From Salinicola halophyticus (GTDB lineage: Bacteria > Pseudomonadota > Gammaproteobacteria > Pseudomonadales > Halomonadaceae), in NCBI RefSeq assembly GCF_003206695.1, contig NZ_PZJN01000001.1:167392-231391 (forward strand): a stretch of 64,000 nucleotides of DNA, in the 5' to 3' direction. The notes under the pieces are model-generated. The model did no database searches. It was not told the DNA's origin and saw nothing but the letters and a program-made list of their open reading frames with translations. Within the stretch, counting starts at the first letter, position 1. Each line of letters starts with the position of its first letter. This document shows positions 48,039 through 59,048 of the stretch, in pieces. A program made the position numbers and the translations under genes.

Positions 48039-48554
48039 ATGATATGGCATTTGGTCGCCGCCGCCGCCGCTGGCCTGGGCGCCGCCGGCGTAGCACTGCT
48101 GCTGCGTATGCTCAGCGGCAAGCGCCTCCCACGCTGGATCATTCCGGCCTGCGCGGGTCTGGGCCTACTGGCCTACCAGATCAACTACGAATACGACTGG
48201 TACGGGAACAAGCAACAGCAACTGCCGGAATCAGCGCAGGTGGTGTCGACCGAGCAAAGCCGGATGCCGTGGCGCCCGTGGACTTACCTCTATCCGCTGA
48301 CCACGGCGTTCAGCGTCGTCGACCGGGACAAGCTGGTGAGCTCGCGGGACGATGGCGAGCATCTGGTCGAGTTCATTCTCTACCATTTCGAGATGCAGTA
48401 TCGCGACGTACTCACTCATCAGGCGTACCTGATGAACTGCAGCAACCGGGAACGGGTACCACTCGTCGGCGACAGTCGACGGCCCGATGTCGATCGCCTG
48501 CGCCACCTCGCAGACGACGATCCGCAACTGAAGACGGTGTGCGCCAAGGGCTGA
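48039..48554 (+). CDS. conserved membrane-anchored protein of unknown function
   Basis: The 171-residue protein has one or two N-terminal hydrophobic segments (about 3-22 and 32-47, IIPACAGLGLLAYQINY) and a polar C-terminal part with RPWTYLYPLTTAFSVVDRDKL. I do not recognise a named family. AAGGACTCACT precedes the ATG. It sits between the symporter terminator and the hybrid kinase gene and may be cotranscribed with the kinase (97-bp gap). Confidence 0.7.
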   Translation: MIWHLVAAAAAGLGAAGVALLLRMLSGKRLPRWIIPACAGLGLLAYQINYEYDWYGNKQQQLPESAQVVSTEQSRMPWRPWTYLYPLTTAFSVVDRDKLVSSRDDGEHLVEFILYHFEMQYRDVLTHQAYLMNCSNRERVPLVGDSRRPDVDRLRHLADDDPQLKTVCAKG

Positions 48555-48651
48555 CGCAACACACAGTACTGTTATCCCCAAGCCCGGGATCGCGGCTGCC
48601 CTCAGGGCCGGCATTGCCCTAGAATGGCCGCAGTTCAAGGGAGAGAATTTC

Positions 48652-51600
48652 ATGTTCGAAGGCGGGTTGTTGATCGTCGTGGCGCTACTTTACGTCGCCA
48701 CGCTGTTCGCGGTTGCCTGGCGGGGAGACCGCCACGCCAGACTCCACGGCCCCGCGACCCGTCGGCCCATCGTCTACAGCCTGGCGTTGGCGGTCTACTG
48801 TACGTCCTGGACTTTCTACGGCAGCGTCGGTCAGGCCGCGACATCCGGCTGGTCGTTCGCCAGCATCTTCTTCGGCCCGGTGCTGACATTTCTGCTGTTC
48901 TGGCCGGTGATCACCAAGATGATCCGCGTCGCCAAGCGTCAGAACGTCACCTCGATCGCCGACTTCATTGCTTCCCGCTACGGCAAGTCGCAGTCATTGG
49001 CGGCGTTCGCCAGCCTGATCGCGTTGATCGGCACACTGCCCTACATTGCCCTGCAGCTGAAAGCGGTTTCCACCGCCTTCCAGGTGATGACCAGCGATGG
49101 CGATGCGATCAAGGCCCCGATCGTCGACGACACCGCTTTCTACATCGCCATTTTCCTGGCGGTCTTCGCGATACTGTTCGGGACCCGTGACACCAATGCC
49201 ACCGAGCACCACGAAGGCTTGATTCAGGCGATTGCTTTCGAATCGGTGGTCAAGCTGCTGGTATTTCTGGTTCTGGGGGCCTACGTCACCTGGGGCATGT
49301 TCGACGGTCTGGGCGAGCTCATGACGCGCGCCGACACGTACCTGAAGTTGCAGCAGCAGCTGACCGAACAGAACTTCGATACCGGCTTCTGGACCCAGAC
49401 GCTGCTGGCGATGCTGGCGGTCTTCTGTCTACCCCGCCAGTTCCATATCACGGTGGTAGAAAACACCCACGCCGACGACGCCAAACGGGCACGCTGGCTA
49501 TTCCCGATCTACCTGGTGGCGATCGGCTTCTTCGTGTTACCGCTGGCCGCTGCGGGGCTTACGCTGTTCTCCGGCGACGACATCTCGCCGGACAGTTACG
49601 TTCTCGCCCTCCCGATCGTTGCCAACCAGCCCTGGCTGGCAATGATAACCTTCGTCGGCGGCCTCTCGGCGGCCACCGGCATGGTGATCATGGCCGTAGT
49701 CTCCAACGCCATCATGATCTCCAACGAGATCGTGCTGCCCGCGCTGTTCCGGCTGCGCTGGTTCGAGCAACAACCGCGCGACTACGGCCGGATGGTCCTG
49801 CGGGCTCGCCGAATCACCATCGTCGTCATTCTCGCGCTGGCCTACCTGTTCTATCAGCTGGTGGCCGAGTACAGCTCGCTGGCCGCGACCGGCCTGCTAT
49901 CGCTCTCGGCGGCGGCCCAGTTCGCGCCGGCGGTGCTCGGCGGGCTCTACTGGAAACGAGGCAATCGTCTTGGCGTCGTCACCGGTCTCAACGTCGGTTT
50001 CCTGATCTGGGCTTACACCCTGCTGATGCCGGCGCTGATCCAGGCCAACCTGCTGCCGGAGTCGTGGCTGGCCGGCGGGCCGCTAGGGGTGACGTGGCTC
50101 TCGCCGCTACATCTGTTCGGCCTCAACGTCACCGATAGTTTCGCCCACGGCGTCATGCTGTCGCTGGGTCTGAACCTGTTCTTCTACATCTTCATTTCGC
50201 AGCTGACACCGCAGCGCGTGGTCGATCGCATCCAGGCTTCGCTGTTCGTCGACAGCATCGAGACCCGTCAGACCACCGTCAACCGCCCATGGACCGGCGC
50301 CACCACCGTCGGCGATCTCAAGGTGCTGTGCGAGCGCTTCCTGGGCAAGTCGCAGGTCGAGCGGGCCTTCGAGGACTACGCCGGACGCACCGCCAAACCG
50401 ATGGAGAACAACACCCGGGCGTCGATCGACGTGATCCAGTTCACCGAACGCCTGCTTGCGTCGGTGCTCGGCGCCTCGTCGTCGCGCATCGTCGTCAACT
50501 CCGCCCTTCAGGGGCGCGGCATCGGTATCTCGGACGTCATCTCGATCGTCGACGAGGCGTCGCAGGTGCTGGAGTTCAACCGCGCCTTGCTGCAGGCCAC
50601 CATCGAGAACATCAATCAGGGCATCGGCGTGGTCGACCAGAATCTCAATCTGGTGGTCTGGAATCAGCGCTATCTGGAGATCTTCCGCTTTCCGGACAAT
50701 CTGATTCGTGTCGGCACACCGATGGAAAAGGTCTTCCGCTACAACGCCCACAACGGTGAATACGGCCCCGGCGATCCGGAAGAACACGTCGAACAGCTGA
50801 TCGACAATATCCGCAGCGGCAAGCCCCACCGCTACGAACGCTACCGCCCCGACGGCAGCGTGCTCGAGGTGCTGGGCAATCCGATGCCGGGCGGCGGGTT
50901 CGTCTACACCTATCAGGACATCACCCAGCAGAAGCGCACCGAAGAGGCGCTGATCCGCTCCGAAAGCAATATCCGTATCTACACCGACAACGTGCCGGCG
51001 CTGATCGCCTATTTCGACAAGGAGTGCCGCTATCTTTTCACCAACCGCGCCTACGAGGCGACGATGGGGATCGATCGCAATGCGGTGATCGGCGAACGGG
51101 CGGAAAACGTGCTGCCGCCGCAGACCGCGCGTCAGCGCACGCCGTGGATGCAGCGGGCGCTGCGGGGCGAGCGGGTCACTTTCGAGATTTCGCTGGACGA
51201 TGGCGACGGCGGCGTGCGCTACATGCTGGTGACCTACACCCCGCACTTCGGCGAAGGCGGGCGTATTCTCGGCTTTTTCGCACTCTACCAGGACATCACC
51301 GAGCGTCGTCTGGCCGAAATCGCGCTGCGCGAGACCAACGAAAATCTCGAGGAACGCGTGCGCGAGCGCACCCAGGCGCTCTCCGAGGCCAACGCGGCTC
51401 TGCGCCAGGAGAACCGCGTTCGTGCCGAGGCCGAGCTGGCGCTACGCCAGGCCAAGCAGACCGCCGAGGATGCCAACGCCTCGAAGACCCGCTTTCTGGC
51501 AGCGGCCAGCCACGACCTGCTGCAACCGCTGAACGCGGCGCGGCTTTTCACCTCCGCGCTCGGCCAGCAGATCGAGCATGTCGACCACAGCCGCACCATC

Positions 51601-52620
51601 GGCCATATCGACAATTCCCTGCAGGCTGCCGAAGAGCTGCTGGGTACGCTGCTCGATATCTCCAAGCTCGATGCCGGCGCGCTGACACCTCGCCGCAGCC
51701 AGTTCCCGCTGGCGGATATCCTGCGCCCGCTGCGCGCGGAATTCGAGGTCATGGCGGATGATCGCGGTCTCGACCTGGAAGTGGTCACTACCAGCCTGTG
51801 GGTCGACAGCGATGCCCAGATGCTACGTCGGATCGTGCAGAACTTTCTCTCCAACGCGCTGCGCTACACCCAGCAGGGCCGGGTGCTACTGGGCTGCCGA
51901 CGCTACGCCGAGCGGATATCGATCGAAGTGTGGGATACCGGCCCGGGCATCCCGGAATCCAAACTGAGCGAGATATTCCAGGAATTCCGCCGGCTCGACC
52001 AGGCGTCGCGCCACAAGGAGAGCGAGCGCGGCCTGGGGCTGGGGCTGTCGATCGCCGAGCGCATGAGCCGGGTGCTGGACCACCCTATCCGCGTCCGTTC
52101 TCAGGTTGACGCGGGCACCGTGTTCTCGGTCTCCGTGCCGCTGGTGGCCGGCCGCCGCGGCGCCGCCGATCCGGAGGAGACTGCACCCGGCAAGCGGGTC
52201 AGCAACAAGCTGGGAGGAACGCGGATCCTGTGTATCGACAACGAGCGCCTGATTCTCGAGGGAATGAAGGCGATGCTGGAAGGCTGGGAGTGCGAGGTTT
52301 ACACCGCCACATCGATCGGCGGCGCCAAGTCGGCGATTCGCAACATGGGTGGCGATCCGGACGCCATTCTGGCGGACTACCATCTCGATAACGAAGTCAC
52401 CGGGATCATGGCGCTGGAAGCGCTGGAGGAACTCTGCGAACAGGCGGTGCCGGGTATCGTGATCACCGCCGATCGCACCGAAGAAGTCGCCGAGGAGATC
52501 AAGCGCGGCGGCTATCAGATCCTGCTCAAGCCGGTACGCCCGGCCGCCCTGCGTGCGCTGATGACGCGCACGCTGCAGGCGAGTCGGGCAGCGAGGCTAT
52601 CAAGCGACCAAAGAGACTGA
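48652..52620 (+). CDS. CrbS-like hybrid sensor kinase with SSS transporter domain
   Basis: The 1322-residue membrane kinase has an N-terminal sodium:solute-symporter-type domain with about a dozen helices (1-520), two PAS-type regions (about 650-765, IENINQGIGVVDQNLNLV; and 775-885, TDNVPALIAYFDKECRYLF), a coiled coil (about 900-945), a HisKA domain with phospho-acceptor His954 in AAASHDLLQPLN, a HATPase (DTGPGIPES, GLGLGLSIAERM) and a receiver with Asp1242 in ILADYHLD. The architecture matches CrbS/MxtR-type regulators of acetate (acs) metabolism. No CrbR-type response regulator is adjacent. SD AAGGGAGAG. Confidence 0.92.
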   Translation: MFEGGLLIVVALLYVATLFAVAWRGDRHARLHGPATRRPIVYSLALAVYCTSWTFYGSVGQAATSGWSFASIFFGPVLTFLLFWPVITKMIRVAKRQNVTSIADFIASRYGKSQSLAAFASLIALIGTLPYIALQLKAVSTAFQVMTSDGDAIKAPIVDDTAFYIAIFLAVFAILFGTRDTNATEHHEGLIQAIAFESVVKLLVFLVLGAYVTWGMFDGLGELMTRADTYLKLQQQLTEQNFDTGFWTQTLLAMLAVFCLPRQFHITVVENTHADDAKRARWLFPIYLVAIGFFVLPLAAAGLTLFSGDDISPDSYVLALPIVANQPWLAMITFVGGLSAATGMVIMAVVSNAIMISNEIVLPALFRLRWFEQQPRDYGRMVLRARRITIVVILALAYLFYQLVAEYSSLAATGLLSLSAAAQFAPAVLGGLYWKRGNRLGVVTGLNVGFLIWAYTLLMPALIQANLLPESWLAGGPLGVTWLSPLHLFGLNVTDSFAHGVMLSLGLNLFFYIFISQLTPQRVVDRIQASLFVDSIETRQTTVNRPWTGATTVGDLKVLCERFLGKSQVERAFEDYAGRTAKPMENNTRASIDVIQFTERLLASVLGASSSRIVVNSALQGRGIGISDVISIVDEASQVLEFNRALLQATIENINQGIGVVDQNLNLVVWNQRYLEIFRFPDNLIRVGTPMEKVFRYNAHNGEYGPGDPEEHVEQLIDNIRSGKPHRYERYRPDGSVLEVLGNPMPGGGFVYTYQDITQQKRTEEALIRSESNIRIYTDNVPALIAYFDKECRYLFTNRAYEATMGIDRNAVIGERAENVLPPQTARQRTPWMQRALRGERVTFEISLDDGDGGVRYMLVTYTPHFGEGGRILGFFALYQDITERRLAEIALRETNENLEERVRERTQALSEANAALRQENRVRAEAELALRQAKQTAEDANASKTRFLAAASHDLLQPLNAARLFTSALGQQIEHVDHSRTIGHIDNSLQAAEELLGTLLDISKLDAGALTPRRSQFPLADILRPLRAEFEVMADDRGLDLEVVTTSLWVDSDAQMLRRIVQNFLSNALRYTQQGRVLLGCRRYAERISIEVWDTGPGIPESKLSEIFQEFRRLDQASRHKESERGLGLGLSIAERMSRVLDHPIRVRSQVDAGTVFSVSVPLVAGRRGAADPEETAPGKRVSNKLGGTRILCIDNERLILEGMKAMLEGWECEVYTATSIGGAKSAIRNMGGDPDAILADYHLDNEVTGIMALEALEELCEQAVPGIVITADRTEEVAEEIKRGGYQILLKPVRPAALRALMTRTLQASRAARLSSDQRD

Positions 52621-52684
52621 TTTTTCAGTCGCTGACAAACTTCATTGCCACAGAGCCCGGCGGCTATTCAAGACCGCTCCTTCA

Positions 52685-52850
52685 GGCTCATTTGCGAGCC
52701 GGGTCTTGCGACATGGATGTCGCAAGAGGCGCGTTAGGACAGGATGTCCGTTACGCGTCGGCCCGAGCGAGCACATGAGGTTGAAGGTAAAAGCGGACTT
52801 GTGCCGCCAATAGAGGGGGAGCGGCGAGGGCGCGAGCGTTAAGCCCCCTC
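52685..52850 (+). ncRNA. candidate structured element with CsrA/RsmA-type GGA hairpins
   Basis: Four stem-loops follow the kinase stop. (i) GGCTC / GAGCC (52685-52700). (ii) CTTGCGAC / GTCGCAAG (52705-52712 with 52719-52726) closing hexaloop AUGGAU. (iii) GGAC / GUCC (52737-52749) closing AGGAU, within an outer CGCGT / ACGCG stem (52730-52757). (iv) GAGGGGG / CCCCCTC (52813-52850). Hairpin (ii) gives ACAUGGAUGU, a match to the RsmE/CsrA consensus (A/U)CANGGANG(U/A) with the GGA in a hexaloop. The GGA loops exist only on the kinase-sense strand. Inference: a protein-binding 3' UTR or small RNA, or a repeat family. Confidence 0.45.
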
Positions 52851-52937
52851 GTCATTACGCAGATGAGTTCGAGAAGTCCTCGGCAGTGAGGTTCTCGCCG
52901 ATTTCGAATCAGTCGCAGTACCCTGGATATTCACGTT

Positions 52938-52961
52938 CCCGCCAACCTCTCGGTTGGCGGG
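52938..52961. terminator. strong hairpin between kinase and rpoD
   Basis: A 10-bp stem CCCGCCAACC / GGTTGGCGGG with loop TCTC. No clear U-tract follows on either strand. It is a terminator candidate for rpoD (minus) and possibly for the kinase transcript. Confidence 0.5.
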
Positions 52962-52983
52962 GCTCGTCGTTCGTGCCCGGGAT

Positions 52984-53034
52984 AGGGCTTTGCGACAGGG
53001 CTTTGCGACAGAACTTCGCGATGCGGCTTCGCGC

Positions 53035-53035
<1 letters not shown>
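52984..53035. repeat. 13-bp tandem array abutting the rpoD stop
   Basis: AGGGCTTTGCGAC occurs twice exactly (52984-53009), followed by AGAACTTCGCGAT and GCGGCTTCGCGCT. The last base of the fourth unit is the first base of the rpoD stop triplet (53035-53037). Confidence 0.88.
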
Positions 53036-54882
<1,847 letters not shown>

Positions 54883-55250
54883 AGAAACCCTACTCGACGA
54901 AGAAGAATGAAGCACCTGGGGATGACAGCGCGCCGCCCAAAAGCCGGCTAGTATAGCGCGCCCCCGCTTTTTGCTGCCAGCTTCTACTAACTTGCCTGCC
55001 AGGTGTGCTAGTGTGCTTGGTTAACCTATTTGGTGGCGATCGCCGCCATTTCAACCTTTTTGACCGCGCGTTCGGTTGATAACCTTACTGATTGACCACT
55101 TCATGCTTCCCTGCCTTGGTAGTCCGAATCTCGTGACGCCGTTTCCCGCCCGAAGTCTGCCCTAGAAACGCCGGACGGTTGCTGTACAAACGCCGGGCGC
55201 TCGCGCCAATCTCGTTATTCAAATGGCCTTGATTTCAATCCGGTCGACGC
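54883..55250. other. 368-bp spacer between dnaG and rpoD
   Basis: No ORF is supported. It contains a GGCGATCGCC palindrome (55035-55044) and a candidate rpoD promoter described separately. Confidence 0.5.
55026..55054 (-). promoter_or_regulatory. candidate promoter for rpoD
   Basis: TTGAAA (-35; 55049-55054) and AAATAG (-10; 55026-55031) on the minus strand with 17-bp spacing, flanking the palindrome GGCGATCGCC. The -10 is poor, so activation or another sigma factor is possible. Confidence 0.35.
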
Positions 55251-57167
55251 TCATGAAGAGCCTGACCCGCCAGTTGCCAACTGACCGATAAGCGCCCGGA
55301 GCCGCTGCTTCTCTTCGCTGCCGAGGGCGCCCGGCTGACGGCTCTTCTCCAGTAGCTGACGATACTCCTCGACCGGGCTCAAACGCTCGCTTTCACGCTC
55401 GAGATAGCGCACCCAGTTGTCCAGCTCGCTGGCCCGTACCTCACGCGGAATGGCCAGTTCACGGCGTGCCAACTGATCGAGACGTTCACCGTCGGCACTA
55501 CCGTGAAAATGCGCCAGCAGTACCTGAGGGCTGCGATAGCGTCCGGCACGCAACAGTTGCACCACTTCGCGGCACAGACGGCCATCAGGCACTTCCATCG
55601 GGCACCATTCGAGCGTTTCTGGCAGCCCTTCGGCCAATCCCGGCTCGTGCAACAGCAGATGCAATATCCGAGCCGGAATGCTCAGGGAAAGCGTAGCAGT
55701 TCCTGAGCGAGATGCCGGAAATGCGCGCGATCTTGACGAATGTTTACCCTTATCGACCGGCGCTCGAGGGTCTGAAGCCGTTTCGTCACCCTCTGCCACG
55801 GCCATCAGGGCTTCGTAGCCGCCGACATCCGGTGTCGCCGATTGACGCGGCAACGACTCGACATGCGTCGCCAGCCAATCGATGAAATGCGACTGTTCGA
55901 TACCACTTCGCACCGACAGTTCCCTGACCAGCAGAGATTTGAGCACCCCTTCCGGTAGACGCTTGAGCGTCTCCAGCACGGCGGTAACGAAACGCTCCCG
56001 CCCCTCCACCTGCTTGAGGTCGTGCCCTTCGGCCGCCTGCTCGAACAGGAATTCCGACAGCGGGCTGGCACAGGTGACCCGATTCTCGAACGCTTCCTGA
56101 CCCTCCTGACGGATCAGCGTATCAGGGTCCTCCCCCTCGGGCAGAAACAGGAAACGCACCTGGCGACCATCGATCATCGATGGCAGCGCGGTCTGCAACG
56201 AGCGACGCGCCGCCTGACGCCCGGCATTGTCGCCGTCGAAGCAGAACACCACTTCGTCCACCAGCCGGAACAGACGCTGCAGATGGTCCGTGGTCAGCGC
56301 CGTGCCCAGCGTGGCACAGGCATTGCGGATTCCGAACTGTGCCAGCGCCACGACATCCATGTAGCCCTCGACCACCAGCACGCGAGCCAGTTGGCGATTG
56401 GCCTGGCGCGCCTCGAACAGGCCGTAGAGTTCACGACCCTTGTGAAAGACCGGCGTTTCCGGCGAGTTGAGATACTTGGGCTTGGCATCACCCATCACTC
56501 GACCGCCAAACGCGATGGTGCGGCCTTTCCAGTCACGAATCGGGAATATCACCCGGTCTCGAAAGCGATCATAGGTACGCCCGGTCTCTTCACGGTGCAC
56601 CAGCAGCCCGTATTCGACCTGGACCGCCTCGCTGACGCCCTGTTCGAGCAGATAGCGCTTGAGCGATTCCCACTCGTCCTCGGCGTAACCGATACCGAAA
56701 TCGCGGATAATCTCCTGACTCAGGCCGCGACGCTCGAGATACTCCCTGGCCTGACGTCCGCCTCCCAGCGCCAGCCGCTCGCGGAAGAAGCGTGAGGCCA
56801 GCTCCAGCAGATTGACCCCTTCCTCACGTTTCTGCTGGCGCTGACGCGCCCCCGGATCCTCGCCGCCTTCCCGTTCGACCTCCATGCCTGCCCGCGATGC
56901 CAGTTGTTCGACGGCTTCGGGGAAACGCAGATTGTCGAATTCCATCAGGAAACGCAGGGCGTTGCCGTGAGCGCTGCAACCGAAGCAGTGGTAGAACTGC
57001 TTATCGTGACTCACCGTAAACGACGGCGAGTTTTCCTGATGAAACGGGCAGAGGCCGCTATGATTGCGCCCACTTTTCTTGAGCTGAACGCGCTCGGAGA
57101 TCACATCGACGATATCGGTACGCGCCAACAGGTCATCGATGAAGCGCTGAGAAATCTGTCCGGCCAT
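55251..57167 (-). CDS. dnaG: DNA primase
   Basis: Synthesises RNA primers at the replication fork. The 638-residue protein has a CHC2-type zinc finger (C40, H43, C61, C64), a TOPRIM core with VVEGYMDVVAL and FDGDNAGR, and a C-terminal DnaB-binding helical domain. Starts MAGQISQRFIDDLL as in the family, with no strong ribosome-binding site, which is common for this tightly limited protein. A 292-bp spacer with a terminator hairpin and 16-bp repeats separates it from rpsU. Confidence 0.97.
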   Translation of the reverse strand: MAGQISQRFIDDLLARTDIVDVISERVQLKKSGRNHSGLCPFHQENSPSFTVSHDKQFYHCFGCSAHGNALRFLMEFDNLRFPEAVEQLASRAGMEVEREGGEDPGARQRQQKREEGVNLLELASRFFRERLALGGGRQAREYLERRGLSQEIIRDFGIGYAEDEWESLKRYLLEQGVSEAVQVEYGLLVHREETGRTYDRFRDRVIFPIRDWKGRTIAFGGRVMGDAKPKYLNSPETPVFHKGRELYGLFEARQANRQLARVLVVEGYMDVVALAQFGIRNACATLGTALTTDHLQRLFRLVDEVVFCFDGDNAGRQAARRSLQTALPSMIDGRQVRFLFLPEGEDPDTLIRQEGQEAFENRVTCASPLSEFLFEQAAEGHDLKQVEGRERFVTAVLETLKRLPEGVLKSLLVRELSVRSGIEQSHFIDWLATHVESLPRQSATPDVGGYEALMAVAEGDETASDPRAPVDKGKHSSRSRAFPASRSGTATLSLSIPARILHLLLHEPGLAEGLPETLEWCPMEVPDGRLCREVVQLLRAGRYRSPQVLLAHFHGSADGERLDQLARRELAIPREVRASELDNWVRYLERESERLSPVEEYRQLLEKSRQPGALGSEEKQRLRALIGQLATGGSGSS

Positions 57168-57241
57168 ATCGTCGGGACGCTCTGGAGAATCCGGCTGCAG
57201 GCGGGCTGTGATAAAGGGCCCGGCGCTGCTGCCATATCTGG

Positions 57242-57321
57242 TTTAAAGCAGATCTGTTTTAAAGCAGATCTGTTGTAAAGCAGGTCTGTCGTGACGAAGA
57301 TCTGTCGTAAAAAGTGCCTGT
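57242..57321. repeat. five 16-bp tandem units upstream of dnaG
   Basis: TTTAAAGCAGATCTGT occurs twice exactly (57242-57273), then TGTAAAGCAGGTCTGT, CGTGACGAAGATCTGT and CGTAAAAAGTGCCTGT. Divergence increases away from dnaG. The array lies between the rpsU terminator hairpin and the dnaG start, so it would be in the leader of read-through transcripts. Confidence 0.92.
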
Positions 57322-57384
57322 CGCGAAGCGTGGACAGTCAGAATATTCCTGCCTGCGTGCCGTTTCCGGCAAATGGCAGCGTGA

Positions 57385-57419
57385 CAAAAACAAACGGCCA
57401 CCTGAACGGCGGCCGTTTG
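57385..57419 (-). terminator. intrinsic terminator/attenuator after rpsU
   Basis: CAAACGGCC (57391-57399) pairs with GGCCGTTTG (57411-57419) across an 11-nt loop. On the minus strand it is followed by a U run (complement of 57386-57390). It lies 41 bp past rpsU, where E. coli has the internal terminator limiting dnaG expression. Confidence 0.88.
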
Positions 57420-57459
57420 ATCGTCCCTCTGAGGTGACCGAAGTCACCCACAGTACGGA

Positions 57460-57675
57460 TCAATACAAGCGTTCGAAACGCTTACGCTCACGCTGCAACT
57501 TCTTGGCGTGACGCTTCACGGCAGCCGCAGCTTTACGCTTGCGAACCGCAGTGGGCTTTTCGTAAGTTTCGCGACGGCGGACTTCGGATAGAACTCCGGC
57601 TTTTTCGCAGGAGCGTTTGAAGCGACGCAGCGCGACGTCGAACGGCTCGTTATCACGTACTTTAACAGCGGGCAT
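57460..57675 (-). CDS. rpsU: 30S ribosomal protein bS21
   Basis: The 71-residue protein from the ATG at 57675 ([21 protein letters not shown]) is standard length for bS21. The frame open to 57939 adds 88 non-homologous residues. AGGTAGGTGAG lies before the start. First gene of the macromolecular synthesis operon, divergent from tsaD. C-terminal basic helix intact. Confidence 0.98.
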   Translation of the reverse strand: MPAVKVRDNEPFDVALRRFKRSCEKAGVLSEVRRRETYEKPTAVRKRKAAAAVKRHAKKLQRERKRFERLY

Positions 57676-58019
57676 GAAGCACTCACCTACCTTGGGAATT
57701 GAGTTCGGTTTGAACGCACACCCTTTTCGACGCGCAACCCGGGATATTCGAAACCTCGTCACGAAGGGAACGGATACCTTTCGTGGCGCAACCCCGGATT
57801 TTCCCGGTCCGGTTCTTTCCAGCTCGATTCGAGTCGTCATGACCCGGATCTTGCGAATAGACAGCCGAGAACGTGTTAAAGGCGCACGACCCAGTCCTGC
57901 AGAGCAGAGTATTCTAGTCTCGGCCCCCGACCAATGCAAATGGCTTTTCGGCAGCGTAAACTAGCGCTCTTTCTGATTCCTGACCTTTTTTGCCTCCCGA
58001 CCTCGACGGACATCCGACT
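57676..58019. other. 344-bp divergent spacer between rpsU and tsaD
   Basis: It includes the long rpsU leader (about 230 nt from the predicted promoter) and the tsaD upstream region. No protein gene is supported. Confidence 0.55.
57911..57939 (-). promoter_or_regulatory. sigma-70 promoter of rpsU-dnaG
   Basis: TTGCAT (-35; 57934-57939) and TAGAAT (-10; 57911-57916) on the minus strand, 17-bp spacing. The resulting leader is about 230 nt. Confidence 0.65.
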
Positions 58020-59048
58020 ATGCGCGTGCTGGGCATCGAAACCTCCTGCGACGAAACCGGCGTCGCCCTTTACGACACCGAGGCTGGCCTGCTGGCCGAC
58101 GCGCTCTACAGCCAGGTGGCGCTGCACGCCGAATTCGGTGGCGTGGTGCCGGAACTGGCCTCGCGCGACCACACCCGCAAGCTGCTGCCGCTGGTCGATC
58201 AGGTGCTCGGCGACGCCGACCTGACCAAGCACGATCTGGATGCCATCGCCTATACCGCCGGCCCCGGCCTGGTCGGCGCATTGATGGTCGGCGCCTGCAC
58301 CGCCCACGGCATGGCCCGCGCGCTGGAGATTCCAGTACTGGGCGTACATCACATGGAAGGGCATCTGCTGGCGCCGATGCTGGAAGAGAATCCACCGGCA
58401 TTTCCATTCGTCGCCCTGTTGGTCTCCGGCGGCCATACCCAGCTGGTCGACGTGCGCGGTCTTGGCGACTACCGGCTGCTGGGGGAGTCCGTCGACGATG
58501 CGGCCGGCGAGGCCTTCGACAAAGTCGCCAAGATGCTCGATTTGCCTTACCCCGGCGGCCCCCAGGTCGCCGCGCTGGCCGAGCAGGGTCGCAGCGAGCG
58601 CTTCCGCTTTCCACGACCGATGACCGACCGGCCGGGCCTCGATTTCAGTTTCTCGGGACTCAAAACGCACACCATGACCACGTTGCGCCAGCTTCGCGAG
58701 CAAGACGTGCTGGACGATCAAGCGCGTGCCGACGTCGCCCGGGCGTTCGAGGACGCCGTGGTCGATACGCTGGCGATCAAGTGCCGGCGTGCGCTCAAGG
58801 AGAGCGGCCGGAAGCGGCTGGTGGTCGCCGGTGGCGTCAGTGCCAACCGCCGCCTGCGCGAGATACTGGACGCCGCGCTCGCCAAGCTGGACGCCAAGGC
58901 TTTCTATCCGCGCGGACGCTTCTGCACCGATAACGGCGCGATGATCGCCTACGCCGGCGCACAGCGACTCGCGGCCGGCCAACGAAGCCAGACCCTGCAG
59001 CCTCGGCCGCGCTGGCCGCTGGCCGAGCTCACTCCTCCCGCGGCCTAG
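58020..59048 (+). CDS. tsaD: tRNA N6-threonylcarbamoyladenosine transferase TsaD
   Basis: Transfers the threonylcarbamoyl group to A37 of ANN-decoding tRNAs together with TsaB/E. The 342-residue ASKHA-fold protein starts [19 protein letters not shown] (ATG at 58020; the in-frame TTG at 57990 was rejected). Metal ligands H111 and H115 lie in [21 protein letters not shown] is near 278. Divergent from rpsU as in E. coli. Its last 20 bp overlap the plsY 3' end on the other strand. Confidence 0.97.
   Translation: MRVLGIETSCDETGVALYDTEAGLLADALYSQVALHAEFGGVVPELASRDHTRKLLPLVDQVLGDADLTKHDLDAIAYTAGPGLVGALMVGACTAHGMARALEIPVLGVHHMEGHLLAPMLEENPPAFPFVALLVSGGHTQLVDVRGLGDYRLLGESVDDAAGEAFDKVAKMLDLPYPGGPQVAALAEQGRSERFRFPRPMTDRPGLDFSFSGLKTHTMTTLRQLREQDVLDDQARADVARAFEDAVVDTLAIKCRRALKESGRKRLVVAGGVSANRRLREILDAALAKLDAKAFYPRGRFCTDNGAMIAYAGAQRLAAGQRSQTLQPRPRWPLAELTPPAA

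Larger units (their letters stand above)
52621..52983. other. structured intergenic region between hybrid kinase and rpoD
   Basis: No ORF is supported between these convergent genes. The stretch from 52685 to 52961 contains a series of stem-loops, listed separately, and behaves like a modular non-coding element. Confidence 0.6.
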
